A DNA stretch of 64,000 nucleotides, from NCBI GenBank assembly GCA_021775455.1, contig JAJFHU010000023.1, positions 62,001 to 126,000 on the forward strand. Reading direction: 5' to 3'. The first letter of the stretch is position 1, and each line of letters begins with the position of its first letter. The DNA comes from Hyphomicrobiales bacterium. Its GTDB lineage: Bacteria; Pseudomonadota; Alphaproteobacteria; Rhizobiales; Rhizobiaceae. The notes beneath the pieces were generated by a model that was given only the letters and a program-made list of their open reading frames with translations, was not told where the DNA came from and searched no databases. Both the position numbers and the translations under genes were made by a program. Of this stretch, positions 29,682 through 38,198 are shown piece by piece.

Positions 29682-31916
29682 CTACTGCTTCTCCAATATC
29701 CCTCGAAACCAAATAATTGCCGCTTCTCCCTCTTTTCTGGTCACTTCATCAACTGTTCGATTATGAGCAATACTATTCCGCAGCTCGGCCAACTGTCTAA
29801 ATTTCCCGATCAAGGTTTCCTTACTAACAAATCTCTCTTGAAAATTAGGCCACTGTGATTTGCTAACAATAGTATCTTGCAATCCCATTAAGTCTGTATA
29901 CTCCAACAAGCCGGATAGGCTTTCCAGATAGTCGGCATCCAACGCAGCATTCTTTTTAAACGCACGTTGTATAAGTTCGTTCGCTTTTTGCGAGATATGT
30001 GGCGGTAGAAGGAGCGGGTCATTCACAAGCCCGATGATGATTGCATTTCGCAGCGCCTGTTCGACCCTTTCGACCCCCGCATCCAGTTCACGAAGATTAG
30101 GCGGGAGATCGAGGCGCTCTTTCACGAGCAAGTCTTCGATTGCATCGTGAATTGTCCGTTGGCGTTCTTGAACAAACTCTTCAAAATCATTCGTCGAAAA
30201 CGGATCACGCAAAAGAATTGCCAAAGCAGTCGATGAAATGAAGTGCGTCTCAAAAATGCCGCGAACAGTTGTTTCACCACTCTTTTCGATTAGGTTTGGT
30301 AGATACTGATTTGGCAACTTGTCACTAATGATATGTCTATTGGTGTCCGCAACAAGTGGTGTTCGGTTCAGAATGGAATTTATCAGATTACCACCGACAT
30401 TCTTTTTGCCCCATGATACAGGAACGATATGGTGATCATCCAACTCGTCGTGATGAGGTATGTTTCCCGTTATCCAATCGCGTGCGCCTGCCAGTACAAA
30501 TAAATTGAAAATTCCGTTATATACCGACGAGCCGCGCTTTACTTCCCGACGCAGTTCAAGGTTTCTGTAACGAGCATTGAACTCCTGAATCGAAGCTGGC
30601 TCTAGAGCGTCGTCTTCGAGCCACGCTTTGACATCGAAAAAATCACGGGCCGCTGTAGATTCTACAGCACCCGAATAGCGATTCAAGAAAACTGACGCCC
30701 AATACCAATGCCTAATTTTCCGCTGACCGTCCAATTGCAACCCAGCATCGAGTGATTTTACATGGGTCTGCATAGCTGAGAATACAGGTAATATGGAGAC
30801 GTAGGGGAGATATTGACTGGACGTCACCCCAAATTCCTGCGGATGATTTAATCTGTTCATGGACTCTTCCAGCGCTTTTACTGATTTATGCCAGAGCGTT
30901 TCAAAGCCCTTTGAGTCTGGGATCAAAATTTCACTTCGACGCTTCCCGTCCGGATCACGAACAATCTTTGGCTGGTTGGGGAGAAGATAATAAAGATACT
31001 TAGGAGAGCAGTAGGTTTGCCGTAGGATGGACATGACCTGTAAAATGTAAACATTCATTTTTTCGCTTTCAGCGAATTGCAGCCTACCCTCGGCGGCACG
31101 CCACATGTGTTTTAGCTGAAGCCCTTTCGGTACCAGCATAGCGTTCATCAGATCAAAGACATCCAACCGAATACCACGGCTGTTTATTTGAGTAAAAATA
31201 TCACAAACTTTGTCTACTGCGAGTTCCTTGTCCAATTCAATGAACGAAACTTGATACTGCTCGATCAGTTCAGATGCATATTCTGCAAAATTATCCGCAT
31301 TGAGCGCGTGCCGTCGTGCCTCTGATGCGCCTTTCTCGTCGCCTTCGTCCTCGGCTCTAGTCGCTTCAGCTTTCCAGTAGTCCTCATAGTCTCTGAACCA
31401 CTTGTGGAGCCGCCTGCCACCTTCGCCGGCAATCGCTAGCGGAAATATATGCTCCAAAAACTGTGCATCCTGATTCTTCAAAATCTTATCGACACGCTTG
31501 CTAAGCCACTCATATTGAAAGGCTTCGTCATACTCCTCGTTCATGAATTTATGAACGTTCAAAAAGTAGATTGCTCTACTTTTCCGATTAGGCAGCGGCA
31601 CATCCGGCGCGATGAAAGCATAGTATAGAGCGGTCAGTCTTTGTTGACCGTCCAGAACGATATATTCTGGATTCCCGCCCCCGCTGAATCCGTACACATC
31701 TTCGCATGAGAGAGCATCAAAATTCTCGGGCTTGCCCTTCCAAAGTAAGAGACTACCAATATAGTAATCCAGAAATATTGAACGCATAAGTTCGCAGATG
31801 TCCCAGGGCTTCCACTCGAAATCGCGTTGAAAATCAGGAATAAGAAAACGCCCTTCGCGTAAGCGACCAATAAGGGAATTTAGGCTGACGTGATCTGGTT
31901 TTTGCGCGTCCTTCAT
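29682..31916 (-). CDS. DUF262-HNH-HEPN protein (GmrSD-like, probable anti-phage effector)
   Basis: A 744-residue protein. The N-terminal DUF262 domain has the signature DGQQRLTAL (about residues 90-97) and the later FTQINSRGI motif (242-250). An HNH/DUF1524-like nuclease segment follows, with DDHHIVPVSW (494-502) and a downstream N-rich helix. The C-terminus carries RNSIAH (714-719), the Rx4H motif of HEPN RNases, in a helical setting. DUF262/HNH proteins such as GmrSD are nucleotide-dependent endonucleases that restrict phage with modified DNA; adding a HEPN-like end is unusual. The ATG at 31916 overlaps the stop of the small upstream gene (TGATG); a GTG at 31919 is the alternative. Confidence 0.85.
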   Translation of the reverse strand: MKDAQKPDHVSLNSLIGRLREGRFLIPDFQRDFEWKPWDICELMRSIFLDYYIGSLLLWKGKPENFDALSCEDVYGFSGGGNPEYIVLDGQQRLTALYYAFIAPDVPLPNRKSRAIYFLNVHKFMNEEYDEAFQYEWLSKRVDKILKNQDAQFLEHIFPLAIAGEGGRRLHKWFRDYEDYWKAEATRAEDEGDEKGASEARRHALNADNFAEYASELIEQYQVSFIELDKELAVDKVCDIFTQINSRGIRLDVFDLMNAMLVPKGLQLKHMWRAAEGRLQFAESEKMNVYILQVMSILRQTYCSPKYLYYLLPNQPKIVRDPDGKRRSEILIPDSKGFETLWHKSVKALEESMNRLNHPQEFGVTSSQYLPYVSILPVFSAMQTHVKSLDAGLQLDGQRKIRHWYWASVFLNRYSGAVESTAARDFFDVKAWLEDDALEPASIQEFNARYRNLELRREVKRGSSVYNGIFNLFVLAGARDWITGNIPHHDELDDHHIVPVSWGKKNVGGNLINSILNRTPLVADTNRHIISDKLPNQYLPNLIEKSGETTVRGIFETHFISSTALAILLRDPFSTNDFEEFVQERQRTIHDAIEDLLVKERLDLPPNLRELDAGVERVEQALRNAIIIGLVNDPLLLPPHISQKANELIQRAFKKNAALDADYLESLSGLLEYTDLMGLQDTIVSKSQWPNFQERFVSKETLIGKFRQLAELRNSIAHNRTVDEVTRKEGEAAIIWFRGILEKQ

Positions 31917-32137
31917 CACTTCCGTACCTTGACATATTTTGCCAGGTTTACGCCCTTGCGAATATCTGTCTTGTAGGATTCAGCCAACCCTGCGCCGATT
32001 GCGATATCCTTTGCAGACATATTTCGGATATCATCAGCGTATTTGATGGCGAACAAATGAAATGAAAGCGCCCTTTCATTAGGAAGCGCCCCTTGGTGCA
32101 TCTGGTTCAATATCTTTGATGCTTGTTCAATCTTCAT
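31916..32137 (-). CDS. Small HTH-like protein coupled to the DUF262 gene
   Basis: A 73-residue, mostly helical protein; the segment NMSAKDIAIGAGLAESYKTD looks like a helix-turn-helix, followed by a basic tail (LAKYVKVRK). Its stop codon overlaps the start of the DUF262-HNH-HEPN gene by one base, so the two are made together. A regulator or inhibitor of the downstream nuclease is the natural guess, but no functional evidence is visible. ATG at 32137; the TTG at 32143 is also in frame. Confidence 0.7.
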   Translation of the reverse strand: MKIEQASKILNQMHQGALPNERALSFHLFAIKYADDIRNMSAKDIAIGAGLAESYKTDIRKGVNLAKYVKVRK

Positions 32138-32334
32138 AACCAAAATCTAAACATTTTCATTACTTCATCACAATAATCGTTTATACACCCAGCCATATCG
32201 GTTGGTTCAAATTGAATGTAGATTCAATATTGGAATTTTGTGCAAACGTATGAAGAAACTCGCTACTGAAGGTTTGGGTCGAAACGCAATCATTCTGCAG
32301 CAATCTAAAGAAGAAGAGCATTTCAATTGATGTC

Positions 32335-32772
32335 TCAAAGCAGGTAGTTAACGACCGATTGCCAATCGGGAAATTGTTTCGTTCCAAAGTGAATGTGCTC
32401 CCCATTAAATTCCGACGCTCCGTTCTTGGTTCTGTCATCAATTAGATAATCTCCAAAATTCAAATGCTTGTGATGCGATAGTATCAACCGTTTGTATGCA
32501 TGCTCACCTAAATACTGTTTAACCCAAATCAACTTATCGCTCCATGCACTTGGATTTTCCCACGGTGCTGTAGAAAGAATGTAAGTGTCATATCTTTGGG
32601 AAAGAAGTTCATATGAATCAATGGCGCCATCAAGTGGCTGCATTAGAGCAAAAATACCAGGTATTTCATCTCGGTTGGCATCGTATTTTTCGAGCACATC
32701 ATCTGACAACTGCGAAAAAGCACTTGGAAAATCCACCAATACATTATCCATGTCCACATAGAGAGTTTTCAT
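32335..32772 (-). CDS. 5'(3')-deoxyribonucleotidase (HAD family, NT5C type)
   Basis: A 145-residue HAD phosphatase. Motif I is DMDNVLVDF with the nucleophile and acid/base Asp pair; motif II is YILSTAPW; the conserved KHLNFGDYLIDDRTKNGA contains the motif III Lys and motif IV Asp pair. The NT5C family dephosphorylates dNMPs. It stands alone on the minus strand with about 190 bases to the HTH gene. A role in lowering nucleotide pools during phage infection is possible, but housekeeping or phage-derived functions are equally plausible. The 32138-32334 gap shows no gene. Confidence 0.85.
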   Translation of the reverse strand: MKTLYVDMDNVLVDFPSAFSQLSDDVLEKYDANRDEIPGIFALMQPLDGAIDSYELLSQRYDTYILSTAPWENPSAWSDKLIWVKQYLGEHAYKRLILSHHKHLNFGDYLIDDRTKNGASEFNGEHIHFGTKQFPDWQSVVNYLL

Positions 32773-32977
32773 ATTTCACATTTTTGACATTTGAACTCTT
32801 TGTCGTCAATGCAGCAGTTGTTATCTAGCGCGTTTATCCTACCCAGATCGATAGACTAGGTTGATTCCCCGAAAGCAGATGGAGTAGATGGCTCCTACTC
32901 CTGGCATCGCAATGTGCCAAAGTGTGGTTGTCATTAAGCGGAACACGAACAATAATAGGAACCAACGGTATAATTGA

Positions 32978-33211
32978 ATGTCTGCATTTTGTATGGATTT
33001 CGGTGTTTCAAAGCACTGGGAAGAACATAAGAACCGGAATTTTGATGGAAACTATCGACTAAGGCTTGGAGTACTTCGATTACCAGAAAACGGTGTGATC
33101 TTCGATGATGGCAATCGACAAATCAGTGTCGATTGCACAGGACGTCTAAATAATCCCCCGAACTGTAAACGTTCTTTCCAAGGAATTAGTGATGACAAAG
33201 TGAATTTTTGA
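32978..33211 (+). CDS. Doubtful small ORF
   Basis: A 77-codon frame with no recognisable motif, no signal or membrane segment and an ordinary composition. It overlaps the beginning of the nuclease-like pseudogene at 33192. It sits in an otherwise empty 419-base stretch (32773-33191), so it could be a real short gene or a remnant of the same decayed locus. Confidence 0.3.
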   Translation: MSAFCMDFGVSKHWEEHKNRNFDGNYRLRLGVLRLPENGVIFDDGNRQISVDCTGRLNNPPNCKRSFQGISDDKVNF

Positions 33212-33947
33212 ATATCTACCAATTGACACAATTGTTACCGCTCTAAGCCGGGCGCCCGGTAATGAAATTGATAGTGGAAAACTTCAGAGTCCGGGATCAT
33301 CCTCTGCACTTGCAGTAAATACATTTGGGTATTTTCTTGAGCGTCCTTGGCAATATCCACCACTACCTAATACTCAAGATTTTGGATGGCCAGCGATAGA
33401 AGTGTCTATTGAAAAATGTGTCCGGTTCCCCTGGTCCGGTGGGCGGCATCCCTGGCTCGACGCCTACGTTGAAACAAAAACCCACATAATTGGCATTGAA
33501 TCTAAGCGCTTTGAACCATTCCGTGGGCGTAAGTTAGTAAATTTTTCCGAGGCATATTGGCGGCCTGTATGGGGTGATCAGATGGTGCAATTTGAAAAGA
33601 TGCGTGACGAGTTGGCGAGCGGTAACGCGCAGTTTGTCCGACTAGACGCTGTTCAATTGGTAAAACATGCCTTTGGTTTGCGTGCAGAAGCACAAAGGAC
33701 GCGGAAGGTTGCGGTGCTGGTTTACCTTTATGCTGAACCTGAGGCATGGCCCGATGGAAAATTGATTGCTGCCAAAGACAGCGAACATCATGAGTTTGAA
33801 ATAGAGCGATTTGGATCACAAGTTGTCGGTTCAGAAGTTCTCTTCAAAAGTTTAACCTACAAGAAGTTACTTGGGACGTTAAGCAGTTCTCGTGATGCAG
33901 GTATTTGCAACCATGCAGATCGAATTGCTGAGGTTTTTCGACCTTAG
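33192..33947 (+). pseudogene. PD-(D/E)XK nuclease-like gene with a stop at codon 4
   Basis: An ATG at 33192, preceded by AAGGA, reads MTK and then TGA, after which the same frame is open for 247 codons. The protein after the stop begins IFEYLPIDTIVTALSRAPGN and continues into WLDAYVETKTHIIGIESKRF, a PD-(D/E)XK-like core with the acidic residue and the ExK, then EAYWRPVWGDQM and LVKHAFGLRAEAQR. There is no ATG, GTG or TTG between the stop and 33402, well inside the conserved part. The gene therefore looks inactivated by a point mutation, unless translation reinitiates on an ATT or the base is a sequencing error. Confidence 0.65.
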
Positions 33948-33978
33948 TTCATGGAAGAGATTTATAGTAATCCAAAAT

Positions 33979-34050
33979 CCATCATCCCATTGCAACAAAG
34001 GCCGTCAATGAACTAACATTCAAACCGGACCAATCAATTGGGGCAGGTCA
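33979..34050 (+). repeat. Dispersed repeat, copy A (IS3-end-like)
   Basis: About 72 bases sharing TTGCA, GAACTAACATTC and GGACCAATCAATTGGGGC with copies at 35893-35963 (reverse orientation) and 36955-37024. The outer end (read on the minus strand: TGACCTGCCCCAATTGATT) resembles terminal inverted repeats of IS407-group IS3 elements; the IS3 fragment at 38 kb carries a related end. Confidence 0.7.
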
Positions 34051-34086
34051 GATAAAGCATCGAGGCCACCTGGTCACGAACTATGT

Positions 34087-34353
34087 CTATCGAGAAATTT
34101 TGTAGACAATTGATTGTAATACAGCCAAAAAAATTAATGCAGGCCACATTGCTAGCGGCCCAGCCGCGTTAGATGGTATAAAAAACATCGCTATTGGCAT
34201 TACTATTACTGTTATTGGTGTAAGAATTATTGACAAAGCAGATCCTATCCAGCCATACCAATCAAAGGCAACGCGAACGGCAATCCACATATTGAATAAT
34301 AAGCAAAGCCACTGACTTACCTGTAGAATTACCTTCGCATATGGCCATGGCAT
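34087..34353 (-). CDS. Small hydrophobic membrane protein
   Basis: An 88-residue protein with two or three predicted helices (about residues 8-30, 33-60 and 65-85) and no polar domain. No family recognised. It lies between IS-end-like repeat A and the PcfJ-like gene, alone on its transcript. The 34354-34610 gap holds no further gene. Confidence 0.5.
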   Translation of the reverse strand: MPWPYAKVILQVSQWLCLLFNMWIAVRVAFDWYGWIGSALSIILTPITVIVMPIAMFFIPSNAAGPLAMWPALIFLAVLQSIVYKISR

Positions 34354-34610
34354 TTGTCTTCTCCTGCTTCAAAAAACTCTCACACAAAATTTGTTAACAC
34401 ACACATTGAGTAAATTTGACCACGTTCACGGCCATTACTATATGCTGGTGTGCCCGCCAGTTTCCAATTTATTCTTATCCTTATGACAGACATCATTTGT
34501 GTCATTACTGATCACAAGTTATGCCTCAGCCATATCGTGTATATCCAATTTGCCATCAAAAAATGCGCAAAACCAGCTTTGAACAGGTGAATCGCGTATT
34601 GGTAGATATC

Positions 34611-35882
34611 CTAATTAATCTGCTGATCAATCTCAATGTGGGATTGGATTTGGTCTTGAGTCTTCGCAGTTAATGACTGGTTTCTAAAACCGAGCGCCTC
34701 TTGTATTTGCCAGTGTCCATCCGGCGTTGAAACAACACTGACGGAAGCAGGTTCGTCTCCGGCCCAGTGATAAAAGAACAAGTGCCCATCAAGCACGTCC
34801 TGCCAAAATGTTTCGACACAGTTGTGCATCGACCGCCCTTCTGCCTTGAGTGCCGAATACGAAGCAATCGGGACTAGAGGTAGGTATGATTTTAATGGAG
34901 GAGACGGAAATGGCGTGTTTAACCTACCTTGCTTCGTCCATTTGTGCCCCCAGTTCGTTAGTATTGTTCCAGAATTAATTTTTTTGAACTCACTGGAAGC
35001 AATTCTCCTTTGCTTGTTAGTGAGGAAGCGCACCGATTGGTAAATGGTGTGATCAAGGTATGAAGACGAAACACCATCGGCCACCAGCATTGATATGTTT
35101 GGATGGCAAAATTCAGCAGGAAGACACATAAGAGCCTCGATCAAATCGACCGTTACCTGTTCAGCGTGACGCATAGCTTTTGCGGCATCGGGGTCCTTGA
35201 GGGCGTCCAGCAGTTGGAGGACAGTTTCAAACGACAAATTTTCCGGTAGACGCTCAATGAGACGCACAGCGGATTTTGAGATTGGTTGTTGGAAGCCCTC
35301 GGCAAGCACGTCTCGCCGTTTGGCGCTTATGATCCGCAAGCCAGTCTCCCGCCTCTCCATTCGATTGCAGGATCCCGAATTGTGCAGAGCAGCGAAGACG
35401 GCCGCCATATAGCCGGTACGCCCAGCCCGACGCTCTTCATGAATAAACCGGTAAAAACCAGGAATTTGATGGCAAATATCAAGGGCAAGCCATTGCATAC
35501 GATCAAATGGACGACAAAGATCCTGTATCAAGGAAGGGATGCTATTTAAAAAAGAAGCAAAAGAATAATTTGCCCGATGACCCAGAACAACATTGCGATC
35601 CGGATATGGATTTTGATGCGCAAGAACGCTCATCCGGCTCGCATTTTGTCTTTCCTTCGGCTGGATTAAAATCGGCCAATCTGGAAGGATTTCGCGTTGC
35701 GTAAATGGCGAAATTTGCTTTCTGATATGCCAGCAACCAAATAGTTTATCCCAGCGCCCATAAATGAAATAACTATTTGCAATAGTTTCCTGCAATCCCT
35801 GTCTGGTTGTCCGATATATCGAGGAGAGTGGCGTAGCACGCCTATCAAATCCCCGATTAAGTTGGATGTTCAGTTGATTCAT
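34611..35882 (-). CDS. PcfJ-like protein
   Basis: A 423-residue protein. The N-terminal 280 residues are helical and unrecognised; the C-terminal region has the PcfJ-type signature (ALKAEGRSMHNCVETFWQ then LFFYHWAGDEPASVSV), including the His-x-Cys pair. PcfJ-like proteins occur on plasmids and mobile elements and have no established biochemical function. IS-end-like repeat C starts 11 bases upstream of the ATG, so the promoter may lie inside the repeat. Confidence 0.6.
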   Translation of the reverse strand: MNQLNIQLNRGFDRRATPLSSIYRTTRQGLQETIANSYFIYGRWDKLFGCWHIRKQISPFTQREILPDWPILIQPKERQNASRMSVLAHQNPYPDRNVVLGHRANYSFASFLNSIPSLIQDLCRPFDRMQWLALDICHQIPGFYRFIHEERRAGRTGYMAAVFAALHNSGSCNRMERRETGLRIISAKRRDVLAEGFQQPISKSAVRLIERLPENLSFETVLQLLDALKDPDAAKAMRHAEQVTVDLIEALMCLPAEFCHPNISMLVADGVSSSYLDHTIYQSVRFLTNKQRRIASSEFKKINSGTILTNWGHKWTKQGRLNTPFPSPPLKSYLPLVPIASYSALKAEGRSMHNCVETFWQDVLDGHLFFYHWAGDEPASVSVVSTPDGHWQIQEALGFRNQSLTAKTQDQIQSHIEIDQQIN

Positions 35883-35892
35883 TTGTCTATTG

Positions 35893-35963
35893 TGATCTGC
35901 CCAATTGATTGGTCCAGTTCGAATGTTAGTTCATTGATATCCTTTGTTGCAATAGGACGATGG
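35893..35963 (-). repeat. Dispersed repeat, copy C (reverse orientation)
   Basis: Reverse complement matches copies A and B over about 70 bases, with TTGCAACAAAGG, GAACTAACATTCGAAC and GGACCAATCAATTGGG. It is positioned immediately upstream of the PcfJ-like gene. Confidence 0.7.
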
Positions 35964-36274
35964 ATTTGATCGGCCCTATGTTCCATCAACTACGGAACCT
36001 GCCCCAGGATTCAAATAGCGAGTCATACAGGCGTATTTGCAGAATTATGTTAACATACCGGGAACAAAACGGGCGCAGCACAGGCTTTAAAACGGCTGTT
36101 GCGAGTTCCGCTTATGGATGTAAAGCAGACATCAAATTTGGTCGGAGCGAGTTCTGCTTATGACCAAAGTTTAGAATGGCCCTTGTTGCAATGGGTGATG
36201 AAAATTGGCGGCATCCTGCGCTCGGTTTTTTGAAAAACTTGACCGAAATTGCATAAAACTGTGAAAGTCTGGAA
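35964..36274. other. Non-coding stretch with short repeats
   Basis: No gene is evident. It holds a 16-base direct repeat, GCGAGTTCCGCTTATG at 36101-36116 and GCGAGTTCTGCTTATG at 36147-36162 (one mismatch), and at 36180-36200 a fragment (CCTTGTTGCAATGGG) matching the inner part of the dispersed repeat family. It looks like debris of transposon ends. Confidence 0.5.
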
Positions 36275-36931
36275 ATGGTAAAGATCCTAATCCCAACCAC
36301 TCGCCCGGAAGACTGGCGCAAGCTGCTTGCAGACCCAGAAAAACATTGGAAAAGGGGCTACTCCGCCATGGCGACTGCAATGTCATGGGAAGCGGCAAAA
36401 GGATTACCACCAGAAATCGCGACCATCATGGGTCCGAATGCGGAGTTACTACTGGCGATACCAGAGCATAAGGTCCCGCTACCCGGCGGCCAAAGGGAAA
36501 GCCAATGCGACGTTTTTGCGTTGATCAAGGTCCGTGGCAAAACCTATGCGCTTGCCGTAGAGGCCAAAGTCAACGAGACATTTGGGCCAACAATTGAAGA
36601 ATGGATGCAAAATCCAACAACAAGGCGCATCGAAAGACTGACTTACATATGCGCGTTGTTGGGCGTATCCTATCCGCCTCCACCTGAATTGCGATATCAA
36701 TTGTTTCATCGAACGGCATCAGCCGTTATCGAGGCATCGCGGTTTCAGACAGATGCTGCGGCAATGATCGTTCAATCTTTTTCACAAGATAATAAATGGT
36801 TTGAGGACTTTGAAGCGTTTTGCCAATACCTAGGTGGGCAAGCTGTCCTCGGTAAAGGGTTTGACTGTTTACTGACCGACGGCCGCAACCTTACGCTCGG
36901 TTGGGCAACCGGCTCAAAGGAGTTTTTGTAA
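36275..36931 (+). CDS. Unknown protein, DUF6946/PD-(D/E)XK-like
   Basis: A 218-residue soluble protein. The centre reads ESQCDVFALIKVRGKTYALA followed by VEAKVNE: an acidic residue, beta strands and an E-x-K, the arrangement of a PD-(D/E)XK nuclease core. It resembles DUF6946-type proteins, but I cannot confirm this by eye. No HTH or membrane segment. It is followed by dispersed repeat B, 24 bases after its stop. Confidence 0.6.
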   Translation: MVKILIPTTRPEDWRKLLADPEKHWKRGYSAMATAMSWEAAKGLPPEIATIMGPNAELLLAIPEHKVPLPGGQRESQCDVFALIKVRGKTYALAVEAKVNETFGPTIEEWMQNPTTRRIERLTYICALLGVSYPPPPELRYQLFHRTASAVIEASRFQTDAAAMIVQSFSQDNKWFEDFEAFCQYLGGQAVLGKGFDCLLTDGRNLTLGWATGSKEFL

Positions 36932-36954
36932 GTCAATTAGCCGGCGGCGAAAAA

Positions 36955-37024
36955 ATCATCCCATTGCAATTAGCGCCACCAAGGAACTAACATTCAAACC
37001 GGACCAATCACATGGGGCTGATCA
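36955..37024 (+). repeat. Dispersed repeat, copy B
   Basis: Same orientation as copy A, sharing ATCATCCCATTGCAA, GGAACTAACATTCAAACC and GGACCAATCA. It separates the DUF6946-like gene from the poly-G tract and the GIY-YIG-like gene. Confidence 0.7.
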
Positions 37025-37032
37025 CTATCTGT

Positions 37033-37043
37033 GGGGGGGGGGG
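37033..37043 (+). repeat. Eleven-G homopolymer upstream of the GIY-YIG-like gene
   Basis: Eleven consecutive G residues end 6 bases before the ATG at 37050 and occupy the ribosome-binding position. A tract of this length is prone to slippage, so spacing or strength of the ribosome site could vary between cells; a sequencing-length error is the alternative. Confidence 0.85.
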
Positions 37044-37049
37044 AAGTAT

Positions 37050-37550
37050 ATGGCAACATTCGAACTATCCAATGAATATGATGTTCCTATCAAGATCGCC
37101 AAGAACGGAGCAAAATCATTCGATCGAGAAAAAATCAAACAATGGGCTAAAGAAGAAGAGTTGCTTGGACTAAAGGGGGTTTATATCTTCTCCATTCGTG
37201 CCGGGCGAGGTGTAAAACCTTGGTATGTTGGGAAAACAGAAAAACAAAACTTTCTGAAAGAAGCATTTAACCCAAGGAACGCAGGCGCTCTTTATGACGT
37301 CATCAATAATCAAAAGGGAACACTTGTAATCCAGTTCATTACTCAGGTTAGAAGTCGAGGAGTTCCCAACATGCGTCAAGTTGGAGAAATCGAATTCTTT
37401 TTGATTGGTCATGCCAGCGAAAGAAATAAAAATCTGCTAAACAACAATGGTGTTAAGAAATCTGATTGGGTAATCAAGGGCGTTTACAACAGCGGAAGAG
37501 GCAAACGAACAAAACGTCAGATCGAGTTCTGTAAATTAATGGGAATCTGA
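37050..37550 (+). CDS. GIY-YIG-like protein
   Basis: A 166-residue protein with GVYIFSIRAGRGVKPWYVGK (about residues 43-62), matching the paired GIY and YIG strands of the GIY-YIG nuclease fold, and a candidate catalytic Glu in QVGEIEFFLIG. The remainder is basic. It has no obvious partner domain, so it could be a small homing-type or defence nuclease. The ATG directly follows an eleven-G tract. A small exported protein gene follows 24 bases later. Confidence 0.65.
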   Translation: MATFELSNEYDVPIKIAKNGAKSFDREKIKQWAKEEELLGLKGVYIFSIRAGRGVKPWYVGKTEKQNFLKEAFNPRNAGALYDVINNQKGTLVIQFITQVRSRGVPNMRQVGEIEFFLIGHASERNKNLLNNNGVKKSDWVIKGVYNSGRGKRTKRQIEFCKLMGI

Positions 37551-37574
37551 ACTCAGTCGATTATGGAGTATCAT

Positions 37575-37943
37575 ATGCACATCCAATGCTTACCAATCAT
37601 AATTGCAATCGCATTAATGACACTATTTGAGATAAGCGGTGTAGCACGCGCCGAAACCAACCTAACCTGTAAATACAACGATGAGTTCCTAGCTGGCCAA
37701 ACCGTCAAGATATTAGTTGATGAAGAAACTTCAATGCTAACATACTTCTATCAAACCCAAGACGAGCAACAAATGATGATTTTTCGCAAAGATGAGACAT
37801 GGATTGAAGCTAGTGGGAAAAGTGGAAAAGTAATAATTAACAAGATATCAGGCAAATTCGGTTATGCGTTTGTTATTCCTGAGGTGAACGGAAATATCTG
37901 GGGAAATTTTATCGATGGATGGTGCTACCGAAGTGCATTTTAA
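37575..37943 (+). CDS. Small exported protein of unknown function
   Basis: A 122-residue protein with a clear signal peptide (hydrophobic LPIIIAIALMTLFEISGV, cleavage after ARA). The mature part has two cysteines (LTCKYN and DGWCYRS) that may form a disulfide. The ATG at 37575 is preceded by GGAG; an upstream ATG at 37563 overlaps that site. Unrecognised. Confidence 0.6.
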   Translation: MHIQCLPIIIAIALMTLFEISGVARAETNLTCKYNDEFLAGQTVKILVDEETSMLTYFYQTQDEQQMMIFRKDETWIEASGKSGKVIINKISGKFGYAFVIPEVNGNIWGNFIDGWCYRSAF

Positions 37944-37987
37944 CAAACGAGCGAGTTTGTTTTTAACTGGATTTGGTTTTTTGCTCA

Positions 37988-38185
37988 CTAAATATTTTTT
38001 GTTTTGAAGTTGGTATTGCTGCACATACCAGTACTATCCACCTGTTTGCGCCAGCGGTAGTACATCTGTTGTGTGATACTAACCTGCCGTATAGCATCAA
38101 CACGCACCATTCCTTGCCCAACCAGTACATCTACCTGTCGCAGCTTCGTGACAATCTCTTCGGGTTTGTGACGTTTATTCGCCAT
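37988..38185 (-). pseudogene. IS3-family transposase OrfA, truncated
   Basis: The first ~50 residues (MANKRHKPEEIVTKLRQVDV and the HTH RVDAIRQVSITQQMYYRWRK) are typical of OrfA of IS407-group IS3 elements. The match stops after the HTH and the frame runs into unrelated sequence; the rest of orfA and all of orfB are gone. An AGGAGG site precedes the ATG, and an IS end lies just upstream (38199-38242). Confidence 0.85.
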
Positions 38186-38198
38186 TTTATGTCCTCCT

